From: Asterias amurensis
Taxonomy: Eukaryota; Echinodermata; Asteroidea; Forcipulatida; Asteriidae
Reading direction: 5' to 3'
NCBI RefSeq assembly: GCF_032118995.1
Contig: NC_092668.1
Span: 3,699,501 to 3,763,500, forward strand
Length of the DNA stretch: 64,000 bases
The notes under the pieces are model-generated. The model saw only the letters and a program-made list of their open reading frames with translations. It was not told the DNA's origin and made no database searches. Positions 22,929 to 34,734 of the stretch are shown here, one piece after another (position 1 is the first letter of the stretch; every line of letters starts with the position of its first letter). A program made the position numbers and the translations under genes.

Positions 22929-23010
22929 GTGGCGACACGGTGCACTGGATAGTTCAATTGCGTGCTATCCAGAGCTGGTACACCGGTTCGAATCCCGCCC
23001 GTACCAAGAG
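22929..23010 (+). other. tRNA-like Pol III module 2, left arm
   Basis: TGGCGACACGG fits an A box, GGTTCGAATCCC a perfect B box, and the D-arm-like and acceptor-like segments (GGTAC..GTACC) can pair. tRNA-derived, SINE-like head rather than a working tRNA gene. Confidence 0.5.
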
Positions 23011-23212
23011 GGACATGACTTTTACTGCTTGCACCAGTAGTGGATTGGGGTCCGTCATGTCTATCCCCAAATTAGGTGTGGATGAAGATACTCCGTGTGG
23101 GAGAGTAAAGGAGGGACCGGGACTGGCAAGTCTCTTAAGGGTTCTAATGGGTGATCACCACGCTGGTTTCGATCAGACTTTGAGTCCCCTGAACGCCTGG
23201 TCGTCACTCTGA
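22940..23212 (+). other. 90-codon open frame in the left arm, unrecognised
   Basis: Begins MHWIVQLRAIQSWYTGSNPA, which is the tRNA-like module read in frame, and ends DQTLSPLNAWSSL. The same frame is intact in the right arm with two replacements. Arm identity alone explains the conservation, so coding is not demonstrated. Confidence 0.2.
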
Positions 23213-23460
23213 CTAACTCTTTGCACAAATTTGCTTTAACTTTATACCTCTTTTTATACCCTGCGACGGGGGGTCATTCCAGTCCTGCATTAATTGATAT
23301 AAGATTTGAAACCACTGTGATTTTGTTTTTAGTTTTTTGGCTCAAGTTGGATAAAAACTGCTGCGAATTTTTAATTTGTTGGCTCAAATTTGCATGCTCA
23401 TACATACCCCTTGTGTTTTTTATTTAATTTTTTTATTCTTAAGCTCGAATTTGTTTCTAT

Positions 23461-23700
23461 AAAAGCTGGACTTACCCCTTGTTTTGTGTTCTTTGGTTCA
23501 AAATTTGTTAAATCACAGGGGGTAAGTCCAGCATTTTGTTCCAATTTGCACTCCAAAATGAAAAAATCACAAGGGGTAAGTCCAGCAATTTTCTCCATTT
23601 TGACCTCCAAAATGAAAAAATCACAAGGGGGTAAGTCCAGCATTTTTTATCCAATTTAAGCTCCAAAATGAAGAAAATCGCAAATATATATCAATAAATG
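23461..23700 (+). repeat. Short tandem repeat at the inner end of the left arm
   Basis: About three to four ~60-bp units with AAATCACAAGGGGTAAGTCC and CTCCAAAATG. It bridges the arm and the satellite; the shared word TCACAAGG may mark the origin of the satellite monomer. A single related unit lies just outside the right arm (32214-32262). Confidence 0.7.
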
Positions 23701-23714
23701 CTTGAATTACCCCC

Positions 23715-26700
23715 TCGCAGGCTATAAGCCTTGTGAACTTTTCAAATTTTGACGAAAAAGTCGCACCTTGTGAACTTTGCAAATTTTGATGAAAAAGTCA
23801 CAAGGCCACATAGCCTTGTGACTTTTTAAATTTTGACGAAAAAGTCACAAGGCTATATATAGCCTTATGACTTTTTCAAATTTTCAAGGCTATAGCCATG
23901 TGAACTTTTCAAATTTTGACAAAAAAGTCACAAGTCACAAAAAGTCACAAGGCCTTGTGAACTTTGCAAATTTTGACGAAAAAGTCACAAGGCTATAGCC
24001 TTGTGAACTTTGCAAATTTTGACGAAAAAGTCACAAGGCTATAGCCTTGTGAACTTTGCAAATTTTGACGAAAAAGTCACAAGGCTATAGCCTTGTGAAC
24101 TTTGCAAATTTTGGTGAAAAGTCACAAGGCTTGTGAACTTTGCAAATTTTGATGAAAAGTCACAAGGCTATAGCCTTGTGACTTTTGAAATTTTGACGAA
24201 AAAGTCACAAGGCTATAGCCTTGTGAACTTTGCAAATTTTGACGAAAAAGTCACAAAGCTATAGCCTTGTGACTTTTTTAAATTTTGACGAAAAAGTCAC
24301 AAGGCTATAGCCTTGTGAACTTTGCAAATTTTGATGAAAAGTCACAAGGCCTTGTGACTTTTCAAATTTTGATGAAAAAGTCACAAAGCTATAGCCTTGT
24401 GAACTTTGCAAATTTTGACGAAAAAGTCACAAAGCTATAGCCTTGTGACTTTTTTAAATTTTGACGAAAACGTCACAAGGCTATAGCCTTGTGAACTCTG
24501 CAAATTTTGACAAAAAAGTCACAAGGCTATAGCCTTGTGACTTTTTAAATTTTGACGAAAAAGTCACAAGGCTATAGCCTTGTGAACTCTGCAAATTTTG
24601 ACGAAAAAGTCACAAGGCTATAGCCTTGTGACTTTTTAAATTTTGACGAAAAAGTCACAAGGCTATAGCCTTGTGAACTCTGCAAATTTTGACGAAAAAG
24701 TCACAAGGCTATAGCCTTGTGACTTTTTAAATTTTGACGAAAAAGTCACAAGGCTATAGCCTTGTGATTTTTCAAATTTGGACGAAAAAAGTCACAAGGC
24801 TATAGCCTTGTGAACTTTGCAAATTTTGATGAAAAGTCACAAGGCTATAGCCTTGTGAACTTTGCAAATTTTGACGAAAAAGTCACAAAGCTATAGCCTT
24901 GTGACTTTTTTAAATTTTGACGAAAAAGTCACAAGGCTATATAGCCTTGTGACTTTTCAAATTTTGACGAAAAAGTCACAAGGCTTGTGAACTTTGCAAA
25001 TTTTGATGAAAAGTCACAAGGCTATAGCCTTGTGATTTTTCAAATTTTGACGAAAAAAGTCACAAGGCTTTAGCCTTGTGAACTTTGCAAATTTTGATGA
25101 AAAGTCACAAGGCCTTGTGAACTTTTCAAATTTTGACGAAAAAGTCACAAGGCTATAGCCTTGTGAACTTTTCAAATTTTGACGAAAAAGTCACAAAACT
25201 AAAGTCACAAGGCCTTGTGAACTTTTCAAATTTTGATGAAAAGTCACAAGGCTATAGCCTTGTGAACTTTTCAATTTTTGGTGAAAAGTCACAAGGCTAT
25301 AGCCTTGTGACTTTTTAAGTTTTAAAGAAAAAGTCACAATAGCCTTGTGACTTTGCAAATTTTGACGAAAAAGTCACAAAGCTATAGCCTTGTGAACTTT
25401 GCAAATTTTGACGAAAAAGTCACAAGGCTATAGCCTTGTGAACTTTGCAAATTTTGACGAAAAAGTCACAAAGCTATAGCCTTGTGACTTTTTTAAATTT
25501 TGACGAAAAAGTCACAAGGCTATAGCCTTGTGAACTTTGCAAATTTTGATGAAAAGTCACAAGGCCTTGTGACTTTTCAAATTTTGATGAAAAAGTCACA
25601 AAGCTATAGCCTTGTGAACTTTGCAAATTTTGACGAAAAAGTCACAAAGCTATAGCCTTGTGACTTTTTTAAATTTTGACGAAAACGTCACAAGGCTATA
25701 GCCTTGTGAACTCTGCAAATTTTGACAAAAAAGTCACAAGGCTATAGCCTTGTGACTTTTTAAATTTTGACGAAAAAGTCACAAGGCTATAGCCTTGTTA
25801 ACTCTGCAAATTTTGACGAAAAAGTCACAAGGCTATAGCCTTGTGACTTTTTAAATTTTGACGAAAAAGTCACAAGGCTATAGCCTTGTGATTTTTCAAA
25901 TTTGGACGAAAAAAGTCACAAGGCTATAGCCTTGTGAACTTTGCAAATTTTGATGAAAAGTCACAAGGCTATAGCCTTGTGAACTTTGCAAATTTTGACG
26001 AAAAAGTCACAAAGCTATAGCCTTGTGACTTTTTTAAATTTTGACGAAAAAGTCACAAGGCTATATAGCCTTGTGACTTTTCAAATTTTGACGAAAAAGT
26101 CACAAGGCTTGTGATCCTGCAAATTTTGATGAAAAGTCACAAGGCTATAGCCTTGTGATTTTTCAAATTTTGACGAAAAAAGTCACAAGGCTTTAGCCTT
26201 GTGAACTTTGCAAATTTTGATGAAAAGTCACAAGGCCTTGTGAACTTTTCAAATTTTGACGAAAAAGTCACAAGGCTATAGCCTTGTGAACTTTTCAAAT
26301 TTTGACGAAAAAGTCACAAAACTAAAGTCACAAGGCCTTGTGAACTTTTCAAATTTTGATGAAAAGTCACAAGGCTATAGCCTTGTGAACTTTTCAAATT
26401 TTGGTGAAAAGTCACAAGGCTATAGCCTTGTGACTTTTTAAGTTTTAAAGAAAAAGTCACAATAGCCTTGTGACTTTGCAAATTTTGACGAAAAAGTCAC
26501 AAAGCTATAGCCTTGTGAACTTTGCAAATTTTGACGAAAAAGTCACAAGGCTATAGCCTTGTGAACTTTGCAAATTTTGACGAAAAAGTCACAAGGCTAT
26601 AAGCCTTGTGACTTTTCAAATTTTGACGAAAAAGTCACAAGGCTATAGCCTTGTGAACTTTGCAAATTTTGACGAAAAAAGTCACAAGGCTATAGCCTTG

Positions 26701-29700
26701 TGAACTTTGCAAATTTTGACGAAAAAGTCACAAGGCTATAGTCTTGTGACTTTTCACATTTTGACGAAAAAGTCACAAGGCTATAGCCTTGTGAACTTTT
26801 CAAATTTTGACGAAAAAGTCACAAGGCTATATAGCCTTGTGACTTTTCACATTTTGACGAAAAAGTCACAAGGCTTGTGAACTTTGCAAATTTTGATGAA
26901 AAGTCACAAGGCTATAGCCTTGTGATTTTTCAAATTTTGACGAAAAAAGTCACAAGGCTTTAGCCTTGTGAACTTTGCAAATTTTGATGAAAAGTCACAA
27001 GGCCTTGTGAACTTTTCAAATTTTGACGAAAAAGTCACAAGGCTATAGCCTTGTGACTTTTTAAGTTTTAAAGAAAAAGTCACAATAGCCTTGTGACTTT
27101 GCAAATTTTGACGAAAAAGTCACAAAGCTATAGCCTTGTGAACTTTGCAAATTTTGACGAAAAAGTCACAAAACTAAAGTCACAAGGCCTTGTGAACTTT
27201 TCAAATTTTGATGAAAAGTCACAAGGCTATAGCCTTGTGAACTTTTCAAATTTTGGTGAAAAGTCACAAGGCTATAGCCTTGTGACTTTTTAAGTTTTAA
27301 AGAAAAAGTCACAATAGCCTTGTGACTTTGCAAATTTTGACGAAAAAGTCACAAAGCTATAGCCTTGTGAACTTTGCAAATTTTGACGAAAAAGTCACAA
27401 GGCTATAGCCTTGTGAACTTTGCAAATTTTGACGAAAAAGTCACAAGGCTATAAGCCTTGTGACTTTTCAAATTTTGACGAAAAAGTCACAAGGCTATAG
27501 CCTTGTGAACTTTGCAAATTTTGACGAAAAAAGTCACAAGGCTATAGCCTTGTGAACTTTGCAAATTTTGACGAAAAAGTCACAAGGCTATAGCCTTGTG
27601 ACTTTTCACATTTTGACGAAAAAGTCACAAGGCTATAGCCTTGTGAACTTTTCAAATTTTGACGAAAAAGTCACAAGGCTATATAGCCTTGTGACTTTTC
27701 ACATTTTGACGAAAAAGTCACAAGGCTTGTGAACTTTGCAAATTTTGATGAAAAGTCACAAGGCTATAGCCTTGTGACTTTTGAAATTTTGACGAAAAAG
27801 TCACAAGGCTATAGCCTTGTGATTTTTCAAATTTTGACGAAAAAAGTCACAAGGCTATAGCCTTGTGATTTTTCAAATTTTGATGAAAAGTCACAAGGCC
27901 TTGTGACTTTTCAAACTTTGATGAAAAAGTCACAAAGCTATAGCCTTGTGAACTTTGCAAATTTTGACGAAAAAGTCACAAAGCTATAGCCTTGTGATTT
28001 TTCAAATTTTGACGAAAAAAGTCACAAGGCTATAGCCTTGTGAACTTTTCAAATTTTGACGAAAAAGTCACAAGGCTATAGCCTTGTGAACTTTGCAAAT
28101 TTTGACGAAAAAAGTCACCTTTGCAAATTTTGACGAAAAAGTCACAAGGCTATAGTCTTGTGACTTTTCAAATTTTGACGAAAAAGTCACAATAGCCTTG
28201 TGAACTTTGCAAATTTTGACGAAAAATTCACAAGGCTATAGCCTTATGAACTTTGCAAATTTTGACGAAAAAGTCACAAGGCTATAGCCTTGTGACTTTT
28301 TAAATTTTGACGAAAAAGTCACAATAGCCTTGTGACTTTGCAAATTTTGACGAAAAAGTCACAATAGCCTTGTGACTTTGCAAATTTTGACGAAAAAGTC
28401 ACAAGGCTATAGCCTTGTGAACTTTGCAAATTTTGACGAAAAAGTCACAAGGCCTTGTGAACTTTGCAAATTTTGACGAAAAAGTCCCAAGGCTATAAGC
28501 CTTGTGACTTTTCAAATTTTGACGAAAAAGTCACAAGGCTATATAGCCTTGTGACTTTTCACATTTTGACGAAAAAGTCACAAGGCTTGTGAACTTTGCA
28601 AATTTTGATGAAAAGTCACAAGGCTATAGCCTTGTGACTCTTGAAATTTTGACGAAAAAGTCACAAGGCTATAGCCTTGTGATTTTTCAAATTTTGACGA
28701 AAAAAGTCACAAGGCTATAGCCTTGTGATTTTTCAAATTTTGATGAAAAGTCACAAGGCCTTGTGACTTTTCAAACTTTGATGAAAAAGTCACAAAGCTA
28801 TAGCCTTGTGAACTTTGCAAATTTTGACGAAAAAGTCACAAAGCTATAGCCTTGTGATTTTTCAAATTTTGACGAAAAAAGTCACAAGGCTATAGCCTTG
28901 TGAACTTTTCAAATTTTGACGAAAAAGTCACAAGGCTATAGCCTTGTGAACTTTGCAAATTTTGACGAAAAAAGTCACAAGGCTATAGCCTTGTGAACTT
29001 TGCAAATTTTGACGAAAAAGTCACAAGGCTATAGTCTTGTGACTTTTCAAATTTTGACGAAAAAGTCACAAGGCTATAGCCTTGTGACTTTTTAAATTTT
29101 AAAGAAAAAGGCACAAAGCTATAGCCTTGTGAACTTTGCAAATTTTGACGAAAAAGTCACAAAGCTATAGCCTTGTGATTTTTCAAATTTTGACGAAAAA
29201 AGTCACAAGGCTATAGCCTTGTGAACTTTTCAAATTTTGACGAAAAAGTCACAAGGCTATAGCCTTGTGAACTTTGCAAATTTTGACGAAAAAGTCCCAA
29301 GGCTATAAGCCTTGTGACTTTTCAAATTTTGACGAAAAAGTCACAAGGCTATATAGCCTTGTGACTTTTCACATTTTGACGAAAAAGTCACAAGGCTTGT
29401 GAACTTTGCAAATTTTGATGAAAAGTCACAAGGCTATAGCCTTGTGACTTTTCAAATTTTGACGAAAAAAGTCACAAGGCTATAGCCTTGTGATTTTTCA
29501 AATTTTGATGAAAAGTCACAAGGCCTTGTGACTTTTCAAACTTTGATGAAAAAGTCACAAAGCTATAGCCTTGTGAACTTTGCAAATTTTGACGAAAAAG
29601 TCACAAAGCTATAGCCTTGTGATTTTTCAAATTTTGACGAAAAAAGTCACAAGGCTATAGCCTTGTGAACTTTTCAAATTTTGACGAAAAAGTCACAAGG

Positions 29701-31265
29701 CTATAGCCTTGTGAACTTTGCAAATTTTGACGAAAAAAGTCACAAGGCTATAGCCTTGTGAACTTTGCAAATTTTGACGAAAAAGTCACAAGGCTATAGT
29801 CTTGTGACTTTTCAAATTTTGACGAAAAAGTCACAAGGCTATAGCCTTGTGACTTTTTAAATTTTAAAGAAAAAGTCACAATAGCCTTGTGAACTTTGCA
29901 AATTTTGACGAAAAAGTCACAAGGCTATAGCCTTGTGAACTTTGCAAATTTTGACGAAAAAGTCACAAGGCTATAGCCTTGTGACTTTTTAAATTTTGAC
30001 GAAAAAGTCACAATAGCCTTGTGACTTTTTAAATTTTGACGAAAAAGTCACAAGGCTTATAGCCTTGTGAACTTTGCAAATTTTGACGAAAAAGTCACAA
30101 TAGCCTTGTGACTGCAAATTTTGACGAAAAAGTCACAAGGCTATAGCCTTGTGACTTTTTAAATTTTGACGAAAAAGTCACAAGGCTATAGCCTTGTGAT
30201 TTTTCAAATTTTGACGAAAAAAGTCACAAGGCTATAATAGCCTTGTGAACTTTGCAAATTTTGATGAAAAGTCACAAGGCCTTGTGAACTTTGCAAATTT
30301 TGACGAAAAAGTCACAAAGCTATAGCCTTGTGACTTTTCAAATTTTGACGAAAAAGTCACAAGGCTTGTGAACTTTGCAAATTTTGATGAAAAGTCACAA
30401 GGCTATAATTTTGACGAGAAAGTCACAAGGCTATAGCCTTGTGACTTTTCAAATTTTGACGAAAAAGTCACAAGGCCTTGTGAACTTTTCAAATTTTGAT
30501 GAAAAGTCACAAGGCTATAGCCTTGTGAACTTTTCAAATTTTGGTGAAAAGTCACAAGGCTATAGCCTTGTGAACTTTTCAAATTTTGATGAAAAGTCAC
30601 AAGGCTATAGCCTTGTGACTTTTCAAATTTTGACAAAAAGTCACAAGGCTATAGCCTTGTGAACTTTGCAAATTTTGACGAAAAAGTCACAAGGCTATAG
30701 CCTTGTGACTTTTTAAATTTTGACGAAAAAGTCACAGGGCTATAGCCTTGTGATTTTTCAAATTTTGACGAAAAAAGTCACAAGGCTATAGCCTTGTGAA
30801 CTTTGCAAATTTTGATGAAAAGTCACAAGGCCTTGTGACTTTTCAAATTTTGATGAAAAAGTCACAAAGCTATAGCCTTGTGAACTTTGCAAATTTTGAC
30901 GAAAAAGTCACAAAGCTATAGCTTTGTGACTTTTTTAAATTTTGACGAAAAAGTCACAAGGCTATAGCCTTGTGACTTTTGAAATTTTGACGAAAAAGTC
31001 ACACCTTGTGACTTTTCAAATTTTTACGAAAAAGTCACACCTTGTGAGTTTTGCAAATTTTGATGAAAAAGTCACAAGGCTATAGCCTTGTGACTATTTC
31101 GTCAAAATTTATAGCCTTGTGAACTTTTCAAATTTTAATGAAAAAGTCACAAAGCTATAGCCTTGTGAACTTTGCAAATTTTGACGAAAAAGTCACAAAG
31201 CTATAGCCTTGTGACTTTTTCGTCAAAATTTGCAAAGTTCACAAGGCTATAGCTTTGTGACTTTT
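23715..31265. repeat. 46-bp palindromic satellite array (~7.5 kb)
   Basis: The typical monomer is a self-complementary core AAGTCACAAGGCTATAGCC + TTGTGACTT-like half, then a T/A-rich spacer such as TTTGCAAATTTTGACGAAA. Length divided by 46 suggests roughly 160 units. Spacer variants (GAACTTTGC, GATTTTTC, GACTTTTTAAG) recur in fixed order, giving larger repeats: the stretch at 25133-25318 recurs at 26256-26441 (offset 1123), and later blocks recur at offsets near 850, 860 and 810. Near 31085-31115 and 31211-31260 units turn to the opposite orientation. Open frames inside are repeat translations. Confidence 0.95.
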
Positions 31266-31748
31266 TCACTTTTTTGGACTTACCCCTTGTGATTTAACAA
31301 ATTTTGAACCAAAGAACACAAAACAAGGGGTAAGTCCAGCTTTTTTAGAAACAAATTCGAGCTTAAGAATAAAAAAATAAAATAAAAAAACACAAGGGGT
31401 ATGTATGAGCATGCAAATTTGAGCCAAAAAACTAAAAACAAAATCACAGGAGTTTCAATTCTTATATCAATTAATGCTGGACTGGAATGACCCCCATCGC
31501 AGGGTATAAAGAGGTATAAAGTTAAAGCAAATTTTCGCAAAGAGTTAGTCAGAGTGACGACCAGGCGTTCAGGGGACTCAAAGTCTGATCGAAACCAGCG
31601 TGGTGATCACCCATTAGAACCCTTAAGGGACTTGCCAGTCCCGGTCCCTCCTTTACTCTCCCACACGGAATATCTTCATCCACGCCTAATTTGGGGATAG
31701 ACATGACGGACCCCAATCCACTACTGGTGCAAGCAGTAAAAGTCATGT

Positions 31749-31830
31749 CCCTCTTGGTACGGGCGGGATTCGAACCGGTGTACCAGCTCTGGATAGCACG
31801 CAATTGAACTATCCAGTGCACCGTGTCGCC
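31749..31830 (-). other. tRNA-like Pol III module 2, right arm
   Basis: Inverted copy of the left-arm module: GGGATTCGAACCGG on the plus strand is its B box in complement. Confidence 0.5.
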
Positions 31831-31908
31831 ACAGTGCCCGTTGGTGTTTGGAGATGATTTTTACACTACTTATATTATTCACTCACTGCGTCCAAGCAAA
31901 AAGAAAAG

Positions 31909-31983
31909 AGACTCATGCGGGAATTGAACCCGGGTCACGTAGATCCCAGTCCAACCCATACTTCGTGTAGCTACGGTTCCACA
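31909..31983 (-). other. tRNA-like Pol III module 1, right arm
   Basis: Inverted copy; the B box GGGTTCAATTCCCGC is unchanged, and flanking bases differ (CATGAGTCTC for CATACGTCTC). Confidence 0.45.
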
Positions 31984-32263
31984 TATGCTTCTACATGAAT
32001 TTTTTAATACTTAATGACAGTTTAAGCAAATAATTGTAAACACTATAAACGGAATATAGGTTTTTGTTTATACTTTTATGAAGTATGAAAACAGTGTTTT
32101 GTAAAGGCAATTTAAATTTAAAAATCGAGCAAATATATCTTGAGAAAACGAATGATATACGAAACAGATAAGTAGGACTTTCTCTCTGCTCTTCAGCAAG
32201 TTGGTTATTTATCATTTTCAAATTTTGGCTCAAAAATGCTGGCTTTACCCCTTGTGATTTGTT

Positions 32264-32760
32264 CACTTGTTAGGGTTAGGAAATGTGGGTCAGCTATTTC
32301 ACGGGCCTAACCATTAAATTGAGCAACCGAGTTAGGGGTTGGTGTTGACTTAGGATTGGGTGTGGGGGGGGGGGTGGGGGTAGGGGCGGTTATGGGTTAG
32401 GATGGGGGTTAGAGTTAGAATTTGGAATTGGGTTAGGGTTTGGGTTAGGGTTGCGGGTTAGGGTTGGGATTCAGGTTGTGGTTATGTGTTATAGCTAGAG
32501 TTGGGGTTTTGGGCAAGGGTTGGGGTAAGGGTTAGGTTTAGGGTTAGGGAACCTGGGTCAGCTACGCAAGGGCTATGTGACCTACCCAGTTGAGCAAACG
32601 GATTAGAATTTGGGATTAGGGTTCAGTTGGAGTTAGGATTTCAGTTAGGGTTAAGGGGTTAGGGTTGAACTAGAATTAGGGTTTAGGGTTTGGGTAAGGG
32701 TTAGGGGTTAGGTTTAAGAAACATGGGTCAGCTCTGTGACCTAACCAGTTGAGCAAACAG
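32264..32760 (+). repeat. Degenerate TTAGGG-like interstitial block with an ordered motif
   Basis: Many GGTTAGGG/GGGTTAGG/GTTTGGGTTAGG words, the telomere type of echinoderms and vertebrates but too diverged for a functional telomere. Interspersed three times (about 32277, 32546, 32719) is a motif reading TGGGTCAGCT, then GTGACCTAACCA or similar, then TTGAGCAAAC. So the unit is a compound repeat of roughly 170-270 bp. Adjacent to the right end of the foldback element. Confidence 0.8.
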
Positions 32761-33463
32761 GTACCCTGCTTAAATGTGTTCGTTTCTAATATATAAAAAA
32801 TAAATTTGTATTCTGAAACTAACTAGGGGTTTGTCCTAAATTACTCAAAGTACTCGACATTAACACAGGCAAGTCTGCAGGGTGAAAACCACTGGTTTAT
32901 TATCAACTTCTGTACATAAAAGCTCCAGTCGCAAGGATTCTCAAATGATTTGTAAAATTATAACATTACTCAAAATTAAACATAATTGCAAAATGAAATC
33001 GGGAAGAAGTGTAAAGTTGAAATTCTGTATAAACAAGATAATGGTGTAGCATGGCTCATTTTGGAGAAAACCAGATTTTGTCCTCAGTTTTTCTTCTTTA
33101 AAGGTACTGGACACTACTGGTAATTTTCCACAATAATTGATAGCATAAATATTACTTGGTACCGAGCATTGGAGAGGCATTAGGCCCCCCCCCCCCCAAA
33201 AAAAAAAAAGAAAGAAAAAAAAAAAAAAAAACATGTTTAGCATCTTGACTTTTTAAAAAAGGATGAAGGAAGAGGGCATTTTTCCGTTTTTTTGTTATCA
33301 ACGCATTTTTCTAGACAAATGGCCGGGATATTTTTCAAGATGGTTGCCAACTTTTTGGGACGGGCTTAAGTCTAAAATATACCTTGTTTAATAAAAAATA
33401 AATCAGGGATCATTAAAAATGTATAATTTTTTCAAAAAAAACCCCAAAACATCAGGTGGTCTC

Positions 33464-33847
33464 TTAAAGACACTGGACACTAATGGTAATTGTCAAAGAC
33501 CAGTCTTCTCACTTAGTGTATCTCAACAAATGCATAAAGTAACAAACTTGTGAAATTTGAGCTCAATCGGTCGTCAAAGTTGCGAGATAATAATGAAAGA
33601 AAAAACACCCTTGTCACACGAAGTTGTGTGCTTTCAGATGCTTGATTTTGAGACCTCAAATTCTAAATCCGAGGTCTTGAAATCAAATTCGTGGAAAATT
33701 ACTTCTTTCTCGACAACTACGTTACGTCAGAAGGAGCCGTTTCTCACAATGTTTTATACCATCAACCTCTCCCCCTTACTCGTCACCAAGAAAGGTTTTA
33801 TGCTACCTATATTTTGAATAATTACCAATAGTGTCCACTGCCTTTAA
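33464..33847. mobile_element. Family A element, copy 10
   Basis: TTAAAGACACTGGACACTAA to GTGTCCACTGCCTTTAA; full length. Confidence 0.8.
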
Positions 33848-33989
33848 AGGAAAGCAGGCGGGGAAGGTAAACATGATTTTTGTTATTTTGTTTTTGCCTT
33901 ACCTCAACACGCTCTTGTTCTGACGTGTACAGAACCATTAACATGATTAAATTATATCCAAAGTATCAGTACAACTTACATAAGAATTC

Positions 33990-34412
33990 TTGAGTGCCTT
34001 TTGGCGACCCTAACCAGAAACATGTTTGAGCTTTGGTAATTGGTCGAGATTTTTCGCGTGTTCGGTTAAACCGCTGTTCCGACCAAACCGTAACCGACTC
34101 GTTGGCTCGGTTAGGCTTGGTTTTAAGATGGCAGACTCTAAAATCTATCAGAAAACGTACTGGAATTCTTTTAAAAAAGAAATACTTTGAAGCATAACAA
34201 TTAAATAATGTTGATAAAATTACAAAGACTAAGTTCCATTCCTTGATAATAAAATGACGGCTATATATTTTGATAACATAAATTTTCAAGAGATGTAACT
34301 ACGTCATGAACTGTTTCTGGTTATCGACCCGTTTTTGCGTAGCTCTCTGAAATTGTTCCGGTCAGTGAATTTGACGTCAGAAACTTGTTTCTGGTCATGG
34401 TCGCCAAAACAC
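33990..34412. mobile_element. TIR element with GGCGACC..CAGAAAC ends
   Basis: TTTTGGCGACCCTAACCAGA (from 33999) and CTGGTCATGGTCGCCAAAAC are inverted ends. Confidence 0.55.
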
Positions 34413-34734
34413 GCCCCAGATTTAACCTCAAAGCAAAGGGTTTTTATACCTTTTGTAGATCAATTGTTTGGGCCATGACATGAATCCCCTCTCAGTGTGA
34501 CTAAAGATGGAGAAAAAGGTAACAAAAAACGCAGAGCGACGTTCATGAGAGTCGCATAAAAACCAATACTGGTAAATACCTTTTACATGCTAAATATCAT
34601 TTCTTGTAACATTGTTTTACTCATTTTTTAAAACACCTCAGCAAGTTATTATTTAAGGGAAGCTTTTGAAAAAATGTCAACTGGTTGTTCGTACCTCGCA
34701 GTCCGTTTTCATCACGCTCTGTAGCTCATTCATT

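Larger units (their letters stand above)
22548..23537 (+). repeat. Left inverted arm of the foldback element
   Basis: Contains two tRNA-like modules (22778-22850, 22929-23010), a 90-codon open frame (22940-23212) and the AAGCTGGACTTACCCCTTG / CACAGGGGGTAAGTCCAGC inner end. Collinear and inverted relative to 31273-32213. Confidence 0.85.
22548..32213. mobile_element. Giant foldback element: ~1 kb inverted arms around a ~7.5 kb satellite core
   Basis: Left arm 22548-23537 and right arm 31273-32213 are inverted copies; a ~165-bp stretch I compared by eye differs at three positions. Outermost matching bases are GATAAATAAaCAACTTGCTG on the left and its complement on the right. The interior is a 46-bp satellite plus short CACAAGGGGTAAGTCCAGC repeats at the inner arm ends. 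No transposase is seen and I found no clear target duplication. The plan resembles foldback elements (Drosophila FB, sea urchin TU), which have long inverted repeats and internal tandem repeats. Confidence 0.75.
31273..32213 (-). repeat. Right inverted arm of the foldback element
   Basis: Reverse complement of the left arm with scattered substitutions and small indels. The 90-codon frame is preserved (31549-31821, minus) with two replacements, T to I and L to P. Low divergence implies recent duplication or gene conversion between arms. Confidence 0.85.
32761..34734. other. Intergenic region between the telomere-like block and COX18
   Basis: Plain AT-rich DNA 32761-33100, an A-type fragment (33105-33180) ending in C and A runs (33187-33231), family A (33464-33847), a TIR element (33990-34412), then the COX18 3' flank. 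No gene seen. Confidence 0.5.

Noticed and set aside
22929..23010. Functional tRNA gene in the foldback arms
   Set aside because: A and B boxes are good but the cloverleaf is not convincing and the module is embedded in a longer repeat, so it is called tRNA-derived.
25133..30662. Open frames with KSQGYSLVNFSNFDE repeats
   Set aside because: They are the satellite read in frame; units lack codon-level constraint and frames break at variant units.
23715..31265. Palindromic repeats at even spacing suggestive of a CRISPR array
   Set aside because: Spacers are repeated variants of one A/T-rich sequence, no cas genes, and the context is eukaryotic with introns. It is a satellite.
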